Positions 1 to 8,596 of a stretch of DNA of 64,000 nucleotides are shown one piece after another. This DNA is from Rhodospirillaceae bacterium SYSU D60007 (GTDB taxonomy: Bacteria > Pseudomonadota > Alphaproteobacteria > Reyranellales > Reyranellaceae). The DNA lies in the NCBI GenBank assembly GCA_003574685.1, contig QOCQ01000008.1, forward strand, positions 62,001 to 126,000, read 5' to 3'. The translations under genes were made by a program, and so were the position numbers. Position 1 is the stretch's first letter, and each line of letters begins with the position of its first letter. Under the pieces are notes generated by a model. It did no database searches and was not told the DNA's origin. It worked only from the letters and a program-made list of their open reading frames with translations.

Positions 1-1
1 G

Positions 2-2038
2 GTCGAAGGGCGGATCAAGCAGGCCGAGCTGGTCATTGCCCGCGCTGACTTGCTGATCGCACAGCTTGCCAAGGCGCGCAGCGACCGCTTTGCGCGCACG
101 GTGCTGACCAGGGGACCTTCGCCCCTGTCGCCATCGGCATGGCTGCAGTCAGGCGACGGTGTTGCCGCCGTGTGGACAACCCAGGCCGCCTCCTGGCGCG
201 CTCTGGTGTCTTCGGGTGTTCTGGGTGCCGCCTTGTTTGAGGCTCGCACCATCGCCAGCCTCGTTGGGCTGATTGCTGCCTGGGCAGGCCTTGCCTGGCT
301 GCGTCGCCGCCATCACTCCAGCGTGCACACCGGGATCGAGCCGTCCTATCGGGAACGCGTGCTGGCGGCCGCGCTGGATGGCATGGGGATGGTGGCATTG
401 CCGGTGCTGGCGATCCTGCTGGTGCTTTCGTGGCTGCCCTCGCCACAATCGGATGCGGCGCTGCGCCCGGCCCTGGGATTTCTCGTCAGCGTGGCGCACA
501 ACGCCATCTTCTTCCTCATCGTCTATGGTCTTTCCGAGGCGAGTCTCACCCCGAAGCGCCCCACCTGGCGGTTGCTGCCGTTTGCCGCGCACAGCGCGAC
601 CATGTTTTGTAACGGCATCCAGCGGCTGGCCGGATTCGCTGCACTTGCCGGCATGATTCTCGCCCTCATTCCTGGGCTGGATGGCGGCGCGGACATCCAA
701 GGGCTCGTGGCAATGGCAGGCCTTCTCTACGCAGCGGGCCTGTTCGTATTTGCCTGGCCGGTTCTGCGCTCGGATGCCTGGCAGTCCAGCGAGCAGGCTG
801 ACGAGGGAACGCCGCGGCTGATTGGCGGCTACTCATGGCTGCTCGGCCGCCTGATCCTGACAGTGCTCCTCGCCTGCATCCTTGGTGCGGCACTCCTCGG
901 CTATTCGCGGCTTGCCATCCACGCCGGCGACGCATTGCTGGATTCGCTGCTCGTCGTATTCCTGGCGATGACGGTGCATGCCCTCGTCTATGACCTCGTG
1001 GATGCAGTTGGAGCGCCGGATACACCGCCGGGACGCTGGCTGCGACGCGCCTTCGGCCTGGCGCCGGACGCCGCGATCCATGGCCGCTTTGTCGTCGTCC
1101 TGCTGGTCGATCTGGTGCTGCTGGCCTCGCTCGCGATGATCCTGCCGATCCTGTGGGGCGCCAACCCGGACGAGGTCGCCGACAAGGTCGCCGCTTTCTT
1201 CGCCGGCTTCTCGATCGGGCAACACCGGATTTCACCGGTCGACATCGTTGTGGCGCTGCTGGTGTTCGTCGCGGTCTTGGGCGTCGTCCGCGTCGCGCGT
1301 GCCACCTTGCGTGATCGCGTGATGGCACCCATGCAGATGCAGGATGACATCCGCCTCTCGATCGATGCCGTCCTGAACTACACCGGCATCGTCGTGGCCG
1401 TCCTGCTGGCGATCACAGCGCTGGGCATCGACTTTACAAACCTGGCGCTGATCGTCGGCGCTCTCTCGGTCGGCATAGGGCTGGGCCTGCAGAATCTCGC
1501 CAACAACACCATCTCCGGCGTGGTCCTGCTGCTGGAGCGGCCCATCAGGGTGGGGGACCGTGTCACCGTCGGGCCGCACGACGGGATCGTGCGGCGCATC
1601 AATGTGCGCGCCACCGAAATCGTGACGGGACAGCGCGCCACCGTGATCGTTCCGAACAGCCAGTTTCTTCAGAACGCCTTCGTCAACTGGACGCACGCCG
1701 AGAATGTCGGACGGCTCGACGTGCCCGTGACCATCGTCCACGGCAGCGACCCTGACCGGATCGAGACTGCGCTCCGGCAAGCGGCAGAAGAGAACCCGCA
1801 TGTCGTCCCGGTTCCGCGGCCAGTGGTCATGTTCAAGGCCATCGGCGCGCTCGGCCTGGAGTTCGAGTTGCGCTGCCACCTCGACAATCCGGCCAATACG
1901 ATCACGGCACAAAGCATGCTGCACCGCGCCGTGCTGGCAAGGCTGGCCGAAGCCGGTATAGCCGTGGTCTCAACCGCGCCGGTCCAGCCCCCGCCGCCGC
2001 CCCCGCCATCGCAAGACGATGCCCCAGCAACCGCATAG
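2..2038 (+). CDS. MscS-family mechanosensitive channel protein (5' end outside window)
   Basis: Large inner-membrane MscS-type channel that would release solutes on hypo-osmotic shock. The frame is open to the left edge, so the N-terminus is missing; the first visible residues (VEGRIKQAELVIARAD) look like a periplasmic coiled-coil, as in DUF3772/MscK-like members. Many hydrophobic segments follow. The pore helix reads GALSVGIGLGLQNLANN at about nt 1456-1506, followed by the beta domain (RPIRVGDRVTV, then VPNSQFLQNAFVNWT). That is the classic MscS core. The C-terminus ends in a proline run. About 678 residues are visible. It is followed by a palindromic repeat and a convergent hemY. Confidence 0.9.
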   Translation, partial: VEGRIKQAELVIARADLLIAQLAKARSDRFARTVLTRGPSPLSPSAWLQSGDGVAAVWTTQAASWRALVSSGVLGAALFEARTIASLVGLIAAWAGLAWLRRRHHSSVHTGIEPSYRERVLAAALDGMGMVALPVLAILLVLSWLPSPQSDAALRPALGFLVSVAHNAIFFLIVYGLSEASLTPKRPTWRLLPFAAHSATMFCNGIQRLAGFAALAGMILALIPGLDGGADIQGLVAMAGLLYAAGLFVFAWPVLRSDAWQSSEQADEGTPRLIGGYSWLLGRLILTVLLACILGAALLGYSRLAIHAGDALLDSLLVVFLAMTVHALVYDLVDAVGAPDTPPGRWLRRAFGLAPDAAIHGRFVVVLLVDLVLLASLAMILPILWGANPDEVADKVAAFFAGFSIGQHRISPVDIVVALLVFVAVLGVVRVARATLRDRVMAPMQMQDDIRLSIDAVLNYTGIVVAVLLAITALGIDFTNLALIVGALSVGIGLGLQNLANNTISGVVLLLERPIRVGDRVTVGPHDGIVRRINVRATEIVTGQRATVIVPNSQFLQNAFVNWTHAENVGRLDVPVTIVHGSDPDRIETALRQAAEENPHVVPVPRPVVMFKAIGALGLEFELRCHLDNPANTITAQSMLHRAVLARLAEAGIAVVSTAPVQPPPPPPPSQDDAPATA

Positions 2039-2080
2039 GCAACTACCTTCTCTGCCGGGCATTCGTATGCGGCAGTTGCC

Positions 2081-2170
2081 GTCGTCCCGACGTCAGCGAC
2101 GGGGATCTCCCGCGCATGACGGGCGTGCTCTCGCAACCGGGAGATCCCTCGCTGACGCTCGGGATGACGA
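2081..2170. repeat. Long imperfect inverted repeat between convergent genes
   Basis: Two arms of about 32 bases, 2081-2112 and 2138-2170, are inverted copies with a few mismatches and one short indel, separated by a 25-base loop. The arm core is GGGATCTCCCG followed by a GTCAGCG-type stretch. It sits between the convergent ends of the MscS gene and hemY, where it could act as a bidirectional terminator. It looks like a dispersed palindromic intergenic element rather than a unique structure, but no second copy is obvious in this window. Confidence 0.7.
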
Positions 2171-2188
2171 ATAGAACAGGGCGTCGGC

Positions 2189-3604
2189 TCAGATGGCGGC
2201 CGGCGGTGGCTTTTCATCCGCTTTGGGTTCGGGTGGCAGGACCTCCTGCGGGGCGCTCACCTGCAGCCGGCTGGTGGCGGCATCGGCAGCCACGGCCAGC
2301 GGTGAGGGTGGAGGCATGCGCCACTCCGAGGTGCCGAAGGCGCCGCACGACGGACACACCGCGAGCCAGCGATCGTGTACGGTCTGGCAGTGGCGGCAGC
2401 GCCACTGCCGGTCGCCCGGCGAATCGGCCGCCCGCGCCAGCCAGTGCCGCACTTTCTCGCCATCGCCGTATTCCTGCTCCTCGACATCGGCCATCAGGCG
2501 GCAGAGCCGGGTCGGCGCATCAGGCTTTTCGGCGCCGGCGGCGATCAGATGCCGGCGCGCCTCGCCCCATAACCGCGCTTCGAGACATTCGCGCGCCAGT
2601 GCGATGCGGCTGTCGAGATCGTCGGGATTGCCGGCTGTCAGCCTGCTCAGGGCCTGCACCCGCTTGAGCGGATCCTTCTCGCCTTCTGCCGCCAGATAGA
2701 GCTGGGCGAGATCGGGATGGGGAGAGGCGGGCCAGGCGCGCTCGATCGTCTTCATCGCCTTGCGGCCTTCGCCACGCTTGATCAGAAGCTCGGCATGGCG
2801 ATAGGCGACCGGCTCGCGCTCCGGTGCCAGCGCAATAGCTGCCCGGGCGTGATCCATCGCGTCCTGGTCCGCGCCGCCGCGTTCGGCGGCACGGCTGCGC
2901 TCCACCAGCAGCAGGGCGTTAAGGGTGCGGCCCCGTTCCGGATCGACGATCTTGCGCTTGAGGCCGACCTGGAGCGTTTCCTGCGCCTCACGCCACTTGC
3001 CGGCATGCGCCTGCATGTCAAACAGCGAGCGTACCACCCATGGTGTATCGGGTCGCCGCCGGAAGGCCTGTTCGGCATAGGTCAACGCCTTGCTCGAATC
3101 GCCCGCCTTCAGCGACTGCATCAGCAAGCCGCGCAGGCCGAGGAAGGCCATTTGCGGGTCGTCCAGCATGGCCGCGAAATAGCGTTGCGCCGCTTCCCGA
3201 TCGCCGGCGAGCTGCGCGGCCTGGGCCGACAGCAGCCGCGTGAGCGGCGGCTCCTCCAGCAGCTTCTCGGCCAGCCTTGCGTGGCGCTGGGCCTCCACGG
3301 CATCGCCGGCAGCCACCGCCACCATGCCCTGGGTGAGCGCGCGATAACCCTTGCGGCGGCGCGCTTCGCCCCAGATATCGAAGACGTGGGAGGGCGCGCC
3401 GGCCACCCAGCGCCACAACACATAAAGCGCGGCCGCTATCACGCACAGCAGCGCAACGGCGACCAGCAGTACGCCGACGCTGGTATCCAGCCGCCAGCCC
3501 TGCCACTGGATTGTGACCAGGCCCGGCCGTTGGGCCAGCCACACGGCGATGGTCATTGCCACCGCCACCAGAACAAACCACACCAGCGTCCGCAGCAGCG
3601 TCAT
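2189..3604 (-). CDS. hemY: HemY-like membrane protein with C-terminal zinc ribbon
   Basis: HemY N-domain/TPR protein of the bacterial haem operon (not protoporphyrinogen oxidase, despite the shared name); its exact role is unsettled. The ATG at 3604 (MTLLRTLVWFVLVA) gives two transmembrane helices in the first 65 residues, then about 300 residues of TPR-like helices. Near the C-terminus there is a CRHC...CPSC zinc ribbon (CxxC, 13 residues, CxxC) followed by a proline-rich tail. An upstream in-frame start at 3667 would overlap the previous gene and was not used. It lies 25 bases behind the HemD-mitofilin frame, in the usual alphaproteobacterial order. Confidence 0.88.
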   Translation of the reverse strand: MTLLRTLVWFVLVAVAMTIAVWLAQRPGLVTIQWQGWRLDTSVGVLLVAVALLCVIAAALYVLWRWVAGAPSHVFDIWGEARRRKGYRALTQGMVAVAAGDAVEAQRHARLAEKLLEEPPLTRLLSAQAAQLAGDREAAQRYFAAMLDDPQMAFLGLRGLLMQSLKAGDSSKALTYAEQAFRRRPDTPWVVRSLFDMQAHAGKWREAQETLQVGLKRKIVDPERGRTLNALLLVERSRAAERGGADQDAMDHARAAIALAPEREPVAYRHAELLIKRGEGRKAMKTIERAWPASPHPDLAQLYLAAEGEKDPLKRVQALSRLTAGNPDDLDSRIALARECLEARLWGEARRHLIAAGAEKPDAPTRLCRLMADVEEQEYGDGEKVRHWLARAADSPGDRQWRCRHCQTVHDRWLAVCPSCGAFGTSEWRMPPPSPLAVAADAATSRLQVSAPQEVLPPEPKADEKPPPAAI

Positions 3605-3629
3605 GCCTTTCGAACTCCCGCTGCCACGG

Positions 3630-5840
3630 TTATCTGGACGGAGCCTGCGACAACTGGCCGATACCATGCAGGCTCAGCCGGTCGACGGCGCGCTGTGCGG
3701 CCAGATGCGTTTCGGCGCGCGCCAGCCAATCCCGCGCCGGGGCTGCCGCCGGGTCCTTGAGCCGCTTGAGCTCGTCGACGGCGCGGGCCACGGCACCGGC
3801 ATTCACTGCCGCTTCAGCGCGCGCCAGGATCGCTTCCGGAGTCGCGCCGGCGACATCGTCACCCACCCGGCGGATCGAGACGAGCTGCCGCAGCCTGCCC
3901 AGCAGCCGCTCCCACCAGGAATCATCAGCCACGTCGGCTGCCAGCACGCGACGCGCCATTTCGGGGAACGCGGCGGCGAGGTCGCGCCGTGTCGGCACGC
4001 CGGCGGAGGCCAGCGGCGCCAGCTCGCCGTGGATGGCCGCAATGGCCGGATCGTTTGCACCGAGCGGCTTCAGCAGCTCGGCATCGGCGACAAAGGGTTC
4101 GCCCGATTCGATCGCGTAGCGCAGGCGCGTGGCAACGCCGATAGCAGCTGCCGCCCGGTCCTTGGGATCGGCGCGCCGTTCGCTATCCATCCGGGCGGCG
4201 ACATCATTGCGGACCGCTTCGATTTTCGTCGCTACATCTTTCTCGACCGCGGCGATCCGCTCGCCGAGCTTCGAAGCGGCGTCACGCGCACGCTCGATGT
4301 CCGCAGTGTTGCGCGCGAGCTGATCACGCAGCCGCGCTTCCGCCTCGCTGACGGCGCGTGCCAGGGCGGCGCCGTCGACCGCACCCGACAAGGCGCTGCT
4401 CACCTGTGCATCGCGCTTCTCCAGCAGATCGAGCCGTTCCGTCAGCGCAGCCAGCCGGCGGCCGACATCGGCGGGTAGGTCTGCCGTGCCGGTACCGGGC
4501 GTCGATGGCGTGCCGGATCTCAGGGCGGCCATGGCAGATTCTGTCGCTTCTTGTCGGCGGCTGAGCGCACCCAACTCCGTGCGCAAGGCCACAAGTTGCT
4601 CGCGGAGCTGGGGCAGATCGGGACTGCCGCCCTGCGGCAGGGACTCTACCTTCGCTGCGAGATCCTGCAGCGTGGCAAGACGCTTCTCCTGCTCGGCCAC
4701 CTGTTCTTGCAGGCCTTTTAGCTGGGTTGCCTGGGCGGAAACGCGCTCGATCGCCTGCGCCTTCGCCTCAAGCTGTGCCACGCGCTCGTCGAGCGGCTTC
4801 AGCGCGGCGGCCAGCACCTCGCGCGACACGGACGCGTCGCCCGGGCCTGCCGTGGACCGGAAGAGCTGTCGGATGGCCTCAGGCTGCGCCATGTAGACTG
4901 CCGAAGCTCCAACGAGAACCACGACGGCAGCAGCAAGGCCGATGACGAAGGCACCGAGAACCCCTACCCCACGTCGCGGCGCAGTCGCCGGGGATATGTC
5001 GGCGGCGGGCTCCGGGGTTGTGTCGGAAACTGGCCTCGCAGGTTCGCGCTTGCCGTCGTCAGGGGTGCCGGCGTCGGTAGGCTTGCTGTCGTCACTCATG
5101 CTCGGCGGTTCCGCTGCTGATGGCGTCACCGCATCGAGGGCTGCGAGGACGCCGGCCTGGGTCGGCACGCGGGCCGCAACGCGCGCGCGCCAAGGAATAC
5201 CGTCGGTGGCAGCCAGTGCTGCCGGACTGATGGCGACGGCGGTCACGCGCGCCAGATGAAGCGCAACGCCCGCCTGCCGCGCCAGCTTAACAAACACCGC
5301 CGCCGTGCGTGGCGAAAAAAACGTGACGGCGTCGAGACGGCCATCGCAGATGGCGCGCTCGATCTCCCCTGGCAAGGAATCGGCTTCCTGCGTTTCGTAG
5401 AGCGCCACTTCGCCCACGGAGAAGCCTGCCGTTCGCAGCGCACCCGCAATATCGCCCGCGCGCACGACACCGCCGACATGCATCAGCGGCCCGCCTGATG
5501 GATCGAGGTGTTCGGTGACATAGGCAACCAGTGCCCTGGCATCGCCGCTGGCCGAGTTGACATGCGTGAACCCCGCCTGGCGTGCGGCATCGGCAGTGGC
5601 GTCGCCAACGGCAATGATGCGATAGCCGCGTACTCTCGTTGCCTCCGCCATCGCGCGGGCGCCGTTGAGGCTGGTCAGCAGGATCGCCTGCGCGACGGCC
5701 AGCCGGTCGGCCAACCCTTCGGGCACAGGCAGGCGCAGGACGCGCAACATCGGCGCCAGTAGCGCCTCATGTCCGTGCGTTTCCAGGATGCGCGCGAATG
5801 ACTGCGCCTCGCATTCAGGCCGCGTGACGAGAATGCGCAT
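3630..5840 (-). CDS. hemD: Uroporphyrinogen-III synthase fused to a mitofilin-like membrane protein
   Basis: One uninterrupted 736-codon frame. Residues 1 to about 240 are HemD (MRILVTRPE start, LLTSLNGARA, FFSPRTA near the C-terminal lobe), which cyclises hydroxymethylbilane to uroporphyrinogen III. An acidic/proline linker follows, then a transmembrane helix (GAFVIGLAAAVVVLVGAS). After it come a long coiled coil and a C-terminal helical domain typical of alphaproteobacterial mitofilin/Mic60-like proteins (COG4223). In relatives these are usually separate neighbouring genes. A Met at 5099 (MSDDSKPTD, codon 248), just where mitofilin should begin, has a weak upstream GGAA and could be an internal start. 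The ATG at 5840 lies 10 bases after the hemC stop. Confidence 0.88.
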   Translation of the reverse strand: MRILVTRPECEAQSFARILETHGHEALLAPMLRVLRLPVPEGLADRLAVAQAILLTSLNGARAMAEATRVRGYRIIAVGDATADAARQAGFTHVNSASGDARALVAYVTEHLDPSGGPLMHVGGVVRAGDIAGALRTAGFSVGEVALYETQEADSLPGEIERAICDGRLDAVTFFSPRTAAVFVKLARQAGVALHLARVTAVAISPAALAATDGIPWRARVAARVPTQAGVLAALDAVTPSAAEPPSMSDDSKPTDAGTPDDGKREPARPVSDTTPEPAADISPATAPRRGVGVLGAFVIGLAAAVVVLVGASAVYMAQPEAIRQLFRSTAGPGDASVSREVLAAALKPLDERVAQLEAKAQAIERVSAQATQLKGLQEQVAEQEKRLATLQDLAAKVESLPQGGSPDLPQLREQLVALRTELGALSRRQEATESAMAALRSGTPSTPGTGTADLPADVGRRLAALTERLDLLEKRDAQVSSALSGAVDGAALARAVSEAEARLRDQLARNTADIERARDAASKLGERIAAVEKDVATKIEAVRNDVAARMDSERRADPKDRAAAAIGVATRLRYAIESGEPFVADAELLKPLGANDPAIAAIHGELAPLASAGVPTRRDLAAAFPEMARRVLAADVADDSWWERLLGRLRQLVSIRRVGDDVAGATPEAILARAEAAVNAGAVARAVDELKRLKDPAAAPARDWLARAETHLAAQRAVDRLSLHGIGQLSQAPSR

Positions 5841-5850
5841 CAGGCGGCGC

Positions 5851-6777
5851 TCAGGCGAAGAAAGCCGGCCCGGCCCGGCGATGCAATTCACTGCCGGCGT
5901 CGGCGCCAAGCTGTACGCCGTCATCGGGCAGGCCGCGCCGCTCCGTCGCGATCACCTCGCTGCCGTCGGGCCGCGCGACCAGCGCACGCAACCACAGTTG
6001 CCCGCCATCGACCACGGCGTGGCCGGCAATCGGCGTCTTGCACGACCCATCCAGCACGGCCAGCATGGCGATCTCGGCCCGCACGCACAGTGTTGTCGGA
6101 GAGTGATCTATTGCCACCAGCAGCGCACGCACGCGTGAGTCGTCGGCGCGGCATTCGACGCATACCGCGCCCTGGCCCACGGCAGGCAGCATCTCCTCGA
6201 CCGGAATCGCGGTCCCGACATCGCGCCGTCCCAGCCGGTTGAGTCCGGCCTGCGCCAGGATCAGCGCGTCCGCGGCGCCCTCCTCGAGCTTGCGCAACCG
6301 CGTATCGACGTTGCCCCGGATCGGCTGGATGCTGAGATCGGGCCGGCGATTCAGCAGAAGCGCCTGCCGGCGCAGGGCCACGGTCGCGACCATGGCACCC
6401 TTCGGCAACTCATCGATGCGGCGTGCAGCACCACGCGCGATCAGGACGTCGCGGGGATCTTCCCGCGGCAGAAAAGCCGCCAGCACCAGCCCGTCGGGCT
6501 GCCGGGTCGGCATGTCCTTGGTGCTGTGCACGGCGATATCGACAGCGCCCGCCAGCAACTGCTCTTCGATCTCCTTTGTAAACAACCCCTTGCCACCGAT
6601 CTCCGACAGGGTGCGGTCCTGGATCCTGTCACCCGTCGTGCGGATAGTGACAGTCTCGATGACGCCGTCCTCTGCCAGCAAGGGGTGCGCTGCCGCCAGC
6701 GCCTCGCGCACAAGCGCCGCCTGGGCAAGCGCCAGCGTGCTGCCGCGCGTGCCGATGCGCAGAAGAGGCTTTGTCAT
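5851..6777 (-). CDS. hemC: Hydroxymethylbilane synthase (porphobilinogen deaminase)
   Basis: Condenses four porphobilinogens into hydroxymethylbilane in the cytoplasm, feeding the HemD domain encoded next. The 308-residue length is normal. RIGTRGSTLALAQA opens the protein. The catalytic Asp is in HSTKDMPT (about residue 88), and the dipyrromethane-cofactor Cys is in LDGSCKTPIAG (Cys246). The usual SSLRR cofactor-binding motif reads VALRR here, keeping both arginines but losing the serines. It is the first gene of the leftward haem operon and is divergent from tsaD, 73 bases apart. Confidence 0.97.
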   Translation of the reverse strand: MTKPLLRIGTRGSTLALAQAALVREALAAAHPLLAEDGVIETVTIRTTGDRIQDRTLSEIGGKGLFTKEIEEQLLAGAVDIAVHSTKDMPTRQPDGLVLAAFLPREDPRDVLIARGAARRIDELPKGAMVATVALRRQALLLNRRPDLSIQPIRGNVDTRLRKLEEGAADALILAQAGLNRLGRRDVGTAIPVEEMLPAVGQGAVCVECRADDSRVRALLVAIDHSPTTLCVRAEIAMLAVLDGSCKTPIAGHAVVDGGQLWLRALVARPDGSEVIATERRGLPDDGVQLGADAGSELHRRAGPAFFA

Positions 6778-6850
6778 GCCGAGGGTTTAGCGCCCCCCGG
6801 CGGGCCGTGGAAGTGGCCAGAAACCGCCGCTGGCGCTACAAGGCCCGCGC

Positions 6851-7945
6851 ATGACGCTGGTTCTTGGGATCGAGACGAGTTGCGACGAAACGGCGGCCGC
6901 CGTGGTTGAGGCCGCGCCTATGCCCGGCATGCCCGTGGGGCAAATCCGGTCGAATGCGATTTATGCCCAGCTCGTTGAGCACGAGGCGTTCGGCGGGGTG
7001 GTGCCGGAAATCGCCGCGCGCGCCCATCTGGAGCGTATCGATGCCGTGGTCGCGCGCGCCCTGGCCGACGCCAGTGTCGGTTTTGCCGATCTGGACGGGA
7101 TTGCAGCCACCGCCGGTCCGGGCCTGATCGGTGGCGTCATTGTCGGCGTCATGACGGCCAAAGCCATTGCGCTGGCGCATGACAAACCGTTCCTGGCCAT
7201 CAACCACCTCGAAGGGCACGCACTGACGGCGCGGCTTGTGGCGCCTGTGGCCTTTCCCTTCCTGTTGTTGCTGGTGTCGGGGGGCCACTGCCAGCTCCTC
7301 GCGGTCGAGAGCGTGGGCCGCTATGTGCGGCTGGGCACCACCATCGACGACGCCATCGGCGAGGCCTTCGACAAGACGGCGAAGCTGCTGGGCCTGGGTT
7401 TTCCCGGAGGACCCGCCGTCGAGCACGCGGCCCGTGACGGCGACCCCGCCCGATTCGACCTGCCGCGGCCCCTGTGGCGCCGCCGGGGTTGCGATTTCTC
7501 CTTCTCCGGCCTGAAAACCGCCGTGCGCCAGGCCGCAGCATCGCTCGCCCCGGGGGACACCCGCGGCATCGCCGATCTGGCGGCGAGCTTTCAACGTACG
7601 GTCGGAGACATCCTGGTCGACCGTTGCGCCAATGGGATCGATGCATTCCGGCAGCAATTTGCCGGCAGCCCGCTCATCCTCGTTGTCGCCGGCGGCGTGG
7701 CGGCCAATCAGCATTTGCGGGCACGGCTGGGAGAGTTGGCGGCGGCCTGCGGCGCGGAACTGGTTGCGCCGCCCCCGAAGCTTTGCACCGACAATGCCGC
7801 GATGATCGCCTGGGCCGGCATCGAGCGCCTGCGTCTGGGTCTGACCGACAGTCTTGACGTCGCTCCGCGCCCACGCTGGCCGCTTGATCCCGCCGCAAAG
7901 GCCGCTATCGGCAAGAGCGGTGTCGGCGCTGGCGTGAAGGTGTAG
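6851..7945 (+). CDS. tsaD: tRNA N6-adenosine threonylcarbamoyltransferase TsaD
   Basis: Transfers threonylcarbamoyl to A37 of ANN-decoding tRNAs together with TsaB and TsaE. The 364-residue protein starts [10 protein letters not shown], has the metal-binding HLEGH motif near residue 119, and contains the phosphate-binding SGGH and the C-terminal [12 protein letters not shown]. These are all hallmarks of the Kae1/TsaD family. It is divergent from hemC, the standard alphaproteobacterial order. The 2-oxoglutarate oxygenase gene begins 9 bases downstream, so the two are probably cotranscribed. Confidence 0.97.
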   Translation: MTLVLGIETSCDETAAAVVEAAPMPGMPVGQIRSNAIYAQLVEHEAFGGVVPEIAARAHLERIDAVVARALADASVGFADLDGIAATAGPGLIGGVIVGVMTAKAIALAHDKPFLAINHLEGHALTARLVAPVAFPFLLLLVSGGHCQLLAVESVGRYVRLGTTIDDAIGEAFDKTAKLLGLGFPGGPAVEHAARDGDPARFDLPRPLWRRRGCDFSFSGLKTAVRQAAASLAPGDTRGIADLAASFQRTVGDILVDRCANGIDAFRQQFAGSPLILVVAGGVAANQHLRARLGELAAACGAELVAPPPKLCTDNAAMIAWAGIERLRLGLTDSLDVAPRPRWPLDPAAKAAIGKSGVGAGVKV

Positions 7946-7954
7946 GGTGCCGGC

Positions 7955-8596
7955 ATGAGTTCCGCCGCCCCCAGGGTCGAGGTTGCGCCGCTGTTTGCCA
8001 CACCGGTCGCGGTGGTCGAAGTCCCCGACGCCGCCGGCCTGAACGCCGCGCTCAAGCGGGTGATCCTGGAGCACGAGAAGACCACGCCGGGGACGCAGCA
8101 CAGCAATCTCGGCGGCTGGCAGTCGGCCTGGGACATGGAACGCTGGGGCGGCCCGGGGGTGGCGCGCCTGCTCGATGTGGCGCGCGGCGTGGCCAATGGA
8201 CTCACCTGCGATCGCCAGGGACGTCCGGTCACCATCGTCTGGAAAACCAACATCTGGGCGAACATCAACCGCGCCGGCCATGGCAATGAGTTTCATTTCC
8301 ATCCCGGCAGCTTCTGGTCGGGCGTGTACTACGTGGAGGATGGCGGCATCGGCGCCGATCCCGCACTGGGGGGCGAGCTGGAGTTCATGGATCCCCGCGG
8401 TGCGGCGCCAGCCATGTATGCGCCGAATCTTGCCTGGACGGTGCCGGGTGGCCGTGCCATTGGCGCGTGCGAAACCATTCCGCCGCGCGCGGGACGCATG
8501 GTCATCTTTCCGGCGTGGATGCTGCATGCGGTGCGCCCCTACCGCGGCGCAGTCGAGCGCATTTCCGTCGCTTTCAACCTCAGCATACAGCCATGA
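7955..8596 (+). CDS. Putative 2-oxoglutarate/Fe(II) oxygenase (TIGR02466-like)
   Basis: A 213-residue cupin-fold protein resembling the TIGR02466 / 2OG-FeII_Oxy_5 group. Visible landmarks are FHFHPGSFWSGVYYV (first iron-binding region), GELEFMDPR, and near the end VIFPAWMLHAVRPY followed by ERISVAFNLS, where the second His and the 2OG-binding Arg are expected. The substrate is unknown. The TGA overlaps the ATG of the next gene (ATGA), which implies translational coupling to a second oxygenase. Both lie between tsaD and gpsA. Confidence 0.8.
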   Translation: MSSAAPRVEVAPLFATPVAVVEVPDAAGLNAALKRVILEHEKTTPGTQHSNLGGWQSAWDMERWGGPGVARLLDVARGVANGLTCDRQGRPVTIVWKTNIWANINRAGHGNEFHFHPGSFWSGVYYVEDGGIGADPALGGELEFMDPRGAAPAMYAPNLAWTVPGGRAIGACETIPPRAGRMVIFPAWMLHAVRPYRGAVERISVAFNLSIQP

